A stretch of DNA of 11,558 nt from Bacilli bacterium (GTDB taxonomy: Bacteria > Bacillota_I > Bacilli_A > RFN20 > CAG-826): assembly GCA_024413875.1 (NCBI GenBank), contig JAKSVY010000047.1:1-11558 (forward strand), in the 5' to 3' direction. The translations under genes were made by a program, and so were the position numbers. The notes below the pieces were generated by a model. That model did not search any database. It was not told the origin of the DNA and was given only the letters and a program-made list of their open reading frames with translations. Shown here piece by piece: positions 8,496-11,558 of the stretch. Every line of letters starts with the position of its first letter. Within the stretch, counting starts at the first letter, position 1.

Positions 8496-9569
8496 ATGAG
8501 ACACTTAATTGATATTATTGATTTCTCATTAGAAGAATTAAAGGATTTATTAGATACAGCATTAGATATCATTAATAATCCTGAAGCTTATCAAGAAAAA
8601 TGTAGATATAAAAAATTAGCTACATTGTTCTTTGAACCATCAACAAGAACTAGATTATCATTTGAAGCTGCAATGATGGAACTCGGCGGAAACGTTATTG
8701 GTTTCTCTGAAGCTTCAAGCTCATCGGCATCAAAAGGTGAATCGGTAGCAGATACTGCTAAAATTGTTTCAAACTACGCTGATATCATTGCGATGAGATC
8801 ACCAAAAGAAGGTGCTGCTTTAGTTGCTTCTTTAAACGCTACAGTTCCTGTAATTAATGCTGGTGATGGTGGACACTGCCACCCAACACAAACATTAGCG
8901 GATTTATTAACTATTTACCGTGAAAAAGGTACTTTCGATAATTTAAAAGTCGGTCTTTGTGGTGACTTAAAATATGGAAGAACTGTTCACTCATTAATCG
9001 CTGCATTATCAAGATATACAGGAGTTAAATTAGTCTTAATTTCTCCTGAAGAATTAAAGTTACCTTCACACATTAAAGAAGATGTTATTAAGGCTAACAA
9101 CATGGATTATGTAGAAGTTACTAATCTTGAAGATAACTTAGTAGATTTAGATGTCTTATATATGACAAGAATTCAAAGAGAAAGATTCACTGATCAAGAT
9201 GAATATGAAAGACTTAAGAATTCATACATATTAGATGTTGAAAAGATGGAAAAAGCTCCAAGTAAGATGATCGTTTTACACCCATTACCAAGAGTTAATG
9301 AAATCTCTGTTAAGGTTGATGCTGATCCAAGAGCGTTATACTTCAAACAAGCTTTAAATGGTAAGTATATTCGTATGGCGTTAATCTTAAAATTACTTGC
9401 TGAAAAAGATACAAAAGTAGATTCTGATAAAACACATTTATTCATTAATAAATACACATGTAAGAATCCAAAATGTATTTGCCAAACAGAGCAAGAGTTA
9501 GATCAAATTGCTAAACCAACAGATAAAGGCGTTGTTAGATGCATTTATTGTGAACAAAAGGTAAATTAA
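8496..9569 (+). CDS. pyrB: Aspartate carbamoyltransferase catalytic chain with C-terminal PyrI-like zinc domain
   Basis: Condenses carbamoyl phosphate and aspartate to carbamoyl aspartate, the committed step of pyrimidine synthesis. Residues 1 to about 303 are a complete catalytic chain: STRTR at 49-53, the [10 protein letters not shown] loop with Lys80 reaching the neighbouring subunit, Arg101, HPTQ at 129-132, YGRTVHS with Arg162, RIQRERF, and HPLPR at 262-266. After a short charged linker, residues 315-357 resemble the zinc-binding domain of the regulatory chain PyrI: C322-x4-C327, then C349-x2-C352, with CKNPKCI and RCIYCE matching PyrI wording. The nucleotide-binding domain of PyrI is absent. 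I chose ATG 8496 because it gives the usual N terminus MRHLIDI; an in-frame TTG at 8481 would add five residues. No good ribosome binding site precedes it, so it is probably coupled to pyrE termination two bases upstream. Confidence 0.94.
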   Translation: MRHLIDIIDFSLEELKDLLDTALDIINNPEAYQEKCRYKKLATLFFEPSTRTRLSFEAAMMELGGNVIGFSEASSSSASKGESVADTAKIVSNYADIIAMRSPKEGAALVASLNATVPVINAGDGGHCHPTQTLADLLTIYREKGTFDNLKVGLCGDLKYGRTVHSLIAALSRYTGVKLVLISPEELKLPSHIKEDVIKANNMDYVEVTNLEDNLVDLDVLYMTRIQRERFTDQDEYERLKNSYILDVEKMEKAPSKMIVLHPLPRVNEISVKVDADPRALYFKQALNGKYIRMALILKLLAEKDTKVDSDKTHLFINKYTCKNPKCICQTEQELDQIAKPTDKGVVRCIYCEQKVN

Positions 9570-9590
9570 TCTATCTAAAATCAATATTTA

Positions 9591-9622
9591 AAAAGAGTGC
9601 TGGTGAGGACCGACACTCTTTT
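9591..9622 (+). terminator. Rho-independent terminator of the pyr operon
   Basis: AAAAGAGTG (9591-9599) pairs perfectly with CACTCTTTT (9614-9622). Inside it, after one C/A mismatch, TGGT (9601-9604) pairs with ACCG (9609-9612, one G-U pair) around a GAGG loop. The distal arm ends in TTTT and is followed by GTTATATTTA, a U-rich tail. The hairpin starts 21 bases after the pyrB stop. The A-run on the 5' side means it could also work from the other strand, but no converging gene is seen here. Confidence 0.92.
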
Positions 9623-9786
9623 GTTATATTTAGCGATTTTTGCCAAAAAGTTGTTTAAATTACATAATTTTGATGACTATTTATTTAAAAATCACATCAA
9701 TAAAAATCGTAAAAACAGTGTCATTTATCGTAATTTTTAAGACATTTTTATTATGTTATACGCGATAATTATTGCAATGTGCTATT

Positions 9787-9815
9787 TTGAAACAATTAAC
9801 ATACATTGTGATATT
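9787..9815 (+). promoter_or_regulatory. Candidate sigma-A promoter of the secreted-protein gene
   Basis: TTGAAA (9787-9792) and GATATT (9810-9815) are separated by 17 bases and lie 35-63 bases upstream of ATG 9850. An alternative -10, TATTAT at 9812-9817, gives a 19-base spacer. A promoter is expected here because a strong terminator lies upstream, but in such AT-rich DNA the match alone is weak evidence. The GATATT box is also the left arm of the dyad that follows. Confidence 0.45.
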
Positions 9816-9836
9816 ATTTCTTTAAAGAAAAATATC
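9810..9836 (+). promoter_or_regulatory. 27-base dyad just upstream of the RBS (possible operator or 5' UTR hairpin)
   Basis: GATATT (9810-9815) and AATATC (9831-9836) are inverted copies, and between them TTTCTTT (9817-9823) meets AAAGAAA (9824-9830). Only A9816 is unpaired, giving 13 complementary pairs. The dyad overlaps the candidate -10 box and ends one base before the AGGAGG site. It has no loop of its own, so as RNA the central TTTAAA would have to open; as DNA it looks like a symmetric protein-binding site. No regulator family is assigned. Confidence 0.45.
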
Positions 9837-9837
9837 T

Positions 9838-9843
9838 AGGAGG
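9838..9843 (+). promoter_or_regulatory. Ribosome binding site of the secreted-protein gene
   Basis: A full AGGAGG lies 6 bases before ATG 9850. It fixes the start of the downstream gene and predicts efficient translation. Confidence 0.85.
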
Positions 9844-9849
9844 TATTTT

Positions 9850-11558
9850 ATGAAGAATAAAAAACTTTTAACTTTAGGTTTATCACTTTGCACAGTTAGT
9901 GCGATTGCTGCCTTAGCTGCAGTTGGTGGTGGTAGAACTATTTTTAGACACACAAACGCTTTAGCAGATGAAGTTTGGAGTCACTATTTAGCAGTAAATC
10001 CTACATTTGACACAAATGGTTCAAAAGAATATTGGATCTCATGTTCAACACACGAAGTAAGATTCACTGCACCAAGTGATGTCACTATCGAAGATAAGGG
10101 TGCTCCATCACAAGCATTCGTTGATGGTTTAGCAGATGATGATGCTAGATTAATCAAGGCTTATAGCCGCGTTTATGCTTTTGAAGATGGTGTCGTTCCA
10201 ACATTCTTTACCAGCAATAGTGTCGTTGCTAGCGCAAGTATTGGTGCTACTAGTGGTGTAGAAGGAAGTAAGTGCCTTGAAGTATCTGTTAAGGCTGGTG
10301 ATTTTGAATTTGGTTTTGACAAGAACTATCTTGATGCTGCTTTCGCTAATTCTTGGGTTAAGGCTGTCGCATTTGATGCAAAAGCAACTGCTGCATCTCA
10401 AAACTGGAGAACAGGAGCTACCGGTGGTGAAGTCGGAAGTAAGCAACCATTTGAAGGGTATCACACTGATTCTGGTATCACAACAAGCTGGAAGACATTC
10501 TACTTCACACGTGCAATGTATGAAAACTGGAGTGCACAAATGATTAGAGGTTCTACTGGTGCTGGTACTGTTTATATCGATAATGTTAGACCTGTAGACT
10601 ATGATATTTATAGCAATTGTGGAAGATTCGGTTTTGAAAGTAATGGTTTTAAGGGATCTTCATTTGCAGAAGGCTCTACAGAAATTTCTGTTAGATTTGG
10701 TAATAATGTACAAGGCCTTTCTATTAGTGGAGCTGGTGTTGTTAATAGCAGCTGGAGTTATGACTATAACATTAAGAGCGAAGGTAATCGTTCTATCAAA
10801 TACACAAAACAATCAGGATATACAGCTTTATATTTAAATAAGAGTATCATCAATGCAATTCCAGGAGACTATGTATTAATTGATATGTATTCAACAACAG
10901 GTATCAACTCTTACGATAACAATAAGGGTATTTGTACTGGTATGAACGGCGCGTTTAATAAACAAACACCTGGAAATAAGTGGTTCACAATTGTGTTAAA
11001 TAAGACAAATGATATTACATCTGATGGTAGAACTCTCCAAATCCAAGGCGGTGCTGCTGGTGATATTTATTTCGATAACATCCGTGGCGCATCTAAGTTA
11101 GATGAAGTTGAAACAGGTTACGCATTCAAAGCTGGTCAATATGGTTACTACCTTGACTACAAGACAGACACAACCGAAACTGCTGGTAACACAATTAGAG
11201 ACGTCAACAAGAACTACACATTCATGGTTAATGGTGCAAACTTAGTTTCTGCTGAAGTAACTAGTGAAAAGGTTTCATCACACAGTAACCGTTCAGTCAA
11301 GTTCACTTATAGTGGTAAAGGATATTGTGCATTACTCATCAACCCTAACCTCTTAAATGACTATTTACCAAAGGGATATACAATCTCATTCGATCTTTAT
11401 GTAAATGGTTCATTCACAGGCGGAACTGCTTGGGGTAACATTGCTAACAAGTGCATGGGTAAGTGGGGAACAGTTACACTTACAGAAGATATGTTTGAAA
11501 AGAATTCAAGTAACGTTTATAACGGTAGATTCTTCGCTAACAACTTCAATGAAGCTGG
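9850..11558 (+). CDS. Secreted multi-repeat protein with beta-sandwich-like modules (3' end outside window)
   Basis: Open for 569 codons with no stop and continues past the window. Residues 1-28 form a signal peptide (KNKK, then a long hydrophobic stretch), with a possible signal peptidase site after A-L-A at 37-39; there is no proper lipobox. Residues 45-72 resemble a small domain common in secreted proteins of gut Bacillota: His45, P-T at 51-52, Gly57, Y-W at 61-62 and Cys65, but the usual second Cys of the C-x-x-C-G motif is missing. Three related modules follow, beginning near residues 108, 258 and 420. The first two end in YIDNVR (242-247) and YFDNIR (407-412), a strand typical of jelly-roll carbohydrate-binding modules. 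No catalytic domain is visible, so an extracellular glycan-binding or surface role is inferred. Lysine codons are 24 AAG to 9 AAA, opposite to pyrC. It has its own promoter region and is unrelated to pyrimidine synthesis. Confidence 0.85.
   Translation, partial: MKNKKLLTLGLSLCTVSAIAALAAVGGGRTIFRHTNALADEVWSHYLAVNPTFDTNGSKEYWISCSTHEVRFTAPSDVTIEDKGAPSQAFVDGLADDDARLIKAYSRVYAFEDGVVPTFFTSNSVVASASIGATSGVEGSKCLEVSVKAGDFEFGFDKNYLDAAFANSWVKAVAFDAKATAASQNWRTGATGGEVGSKQPFEGYHTDSGITTSWKTFYFTRAMYENWSAQMIRGSTGAGTVYIDNVRPVDYDIYSNCGRFGFESNGFKGSSFAEGSTEISVRFGNNVQGLSISGAGVVNSSWSYDYNIKSEGNRSIKYTKQSGYTALYLNKSIINAIPGDYVLIDMYSTTGINSYDNNKGICTGMNGAFNKQTPGNKWFTIVLNKTNDITSDGRTLQIQGGAAGDIYFDNIRGASKLDEVETGYAFKAGQYGYYLDYKTDTTETAGNTIRDVNKNYTFMVNGANLVSAEVTSEKVSSHSNRSVKFTYSGKGYCALLINPNLLNDYLPKGYTISFDLYVNGSFTGGTAWGNIANKCMGKWGTVTLTEDMFEKNSSNVYNGRFFANNFNEA
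10171..11558 (+). repeat. Three tandem protein-level repeat modules in the secreted protein
   Basis: Module 1 covers about residues 108-250, module 2 about 258-413, and module 3 starts near 420 and is cut by the window end. Each opens with an aromatic-rich G/Y-x-F-(E/K) segment (F111, F262, F426). Modules 2 and 3 share GNRSIKYT / SNRSVKFT followed by GYTALYLN / GYCALLIN and then a G-D/K-Y-x-(L/I) strand. Module 1 has the matching GSKCLEVSV. The similarity is in protein only; the DNA has diverged, so these are old duplications. The fold is probably a jelly roll, by inference from the closing D-N strand. Confidence 0.7.

Larger units (their letters stand above)
9570..9849 (+). other. AT-rich intergenic spacer between the pyr operon and the secreted-protein gene
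   Basis: This stretch holds no credible gene: every frame is broken by frequent stops and it is very AT-rich. It contains the operon terminator, then about 160 bases of A/T-run sequence, then a candidate promoter, a dyad and a strong ribosome binding site for the next gene. The short word ATCGTAA occurs twice, at 9706 and 9727, 21 bases apart. No tRNA, small RNA or riboswitch fold could be recognised by eye. Confidence 0.7.

Noticed and set aside
9194..9457. Minus-strand open frame of 87 codons inside pyrB
   Set aside because: Shadow of the PyrB coding frame with no family resemblance.
9670..9700. TTGATG / CATCAA hairpin in the spacer
   Set aside because: Six base pairs around a 19-base loop with no T-tract; not a credible terminator or structured RNA.
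9706..9733. ATCGTAA repeated at 21-base spacing in the spacer
   Set aside because: Seven-base words recur easily in such AT-rich DNA, and the position is about 120 bases from the gene; too weak to call an operator.
9775..9808. Inverted pair CAATGT / ACATTG flanking the candidate -35
   Set aside because: Only six bases per arm with a 22-base gap in AT-rich sequence; expected by chance.
9880..9891. Possible lipoprotein signal (Cys14 after L-S-L)
   Set aside because: The residue before Cys is Leu and the hydrophobic stretch before it is too short; the hydrophobic segment runs on to residue 28, which fits a normal signal peptide better.
10150..10837. Three open frames (one minus, two plus) between 10150 and 10837
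   Set aside because: All are out-of-frame shadows of the large gene starting at 9850, which has a signal peptide, strong RBS and internal repeats supporting its frame.

Overview
The window is AT-rich DNA carrying a tightly packed operon on the + strand, followed by a terminator and the start of an unrelated secreted-protein gene. Leu is mostly TTA, Arg mostly AGA, and Shine-Dalgarno sites of the AGGAGG type precede most genes. With the Bacillota-type dihydroorotate dehydrogenase (PyrDB with PyrK), this points to a low-GC Gram-positive bacterium, perhaps a gut Bacillota lineage. That placement is inference. TGA is used as a stop (pyrD) and TGG for Trp, so the standard bacterial code applies rather than the Mycoplasma code.

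Positions 37-9569 hold eight genes in the order pyrC, carA, carB, pyrK, pyrD, pyrF, pyrE, pyrB. Together they encode every step of de novo UMP synthesis: carbamoyl phosphate (CarAB), carbamoyl aspartate (PyrB), dihydroorotate (PyrC), orotate (PyrDB-PyrK), OMP (PyrE) and UMP (PyrF). Neighbouring genes overlap by up to 13 bases or are separated by at most 9. No pyrR, uracil transporter or attenuator lies inside the window; any promoter and regulator must be upstream of position 1. A strong hairpin terminator at 9591-9622 closes the operon.

The most notable pyr feature is in PyrB. After a normal-length catalytic chain, the protein continues into about 40 residues that look like the zinc-binding domain of the ATCase regulatory chain PyrI (C-x4-C, then C-x2-C). 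The nucleotide-binding allosteric domain of PyrI is absent.

Positions 9570-9849 are a non-coding, very AT-rich spacer with the terminator, a candidate promoter, and a 27-base dyad directly before a strong ribosome binding site. From 9850 to the window end runs an open gene of at least 569 codons. It encodes an exported protein with a signal peptide, a small degenerate H/T/G/YW/C domain and three tandem beta-sandwich-like repeats of about 150-165 residues. Repeats 1 and 2 end in a Y-x-D-N-(V/I)-R motif; the third is cut by the window edge. Its lysine codon usage (mostly AAG) is clearly different from that of the pyr genes (mostly AAA). Everything outside the PyrB fusion and the secreted gene looks like an ordinary metabolic operon.
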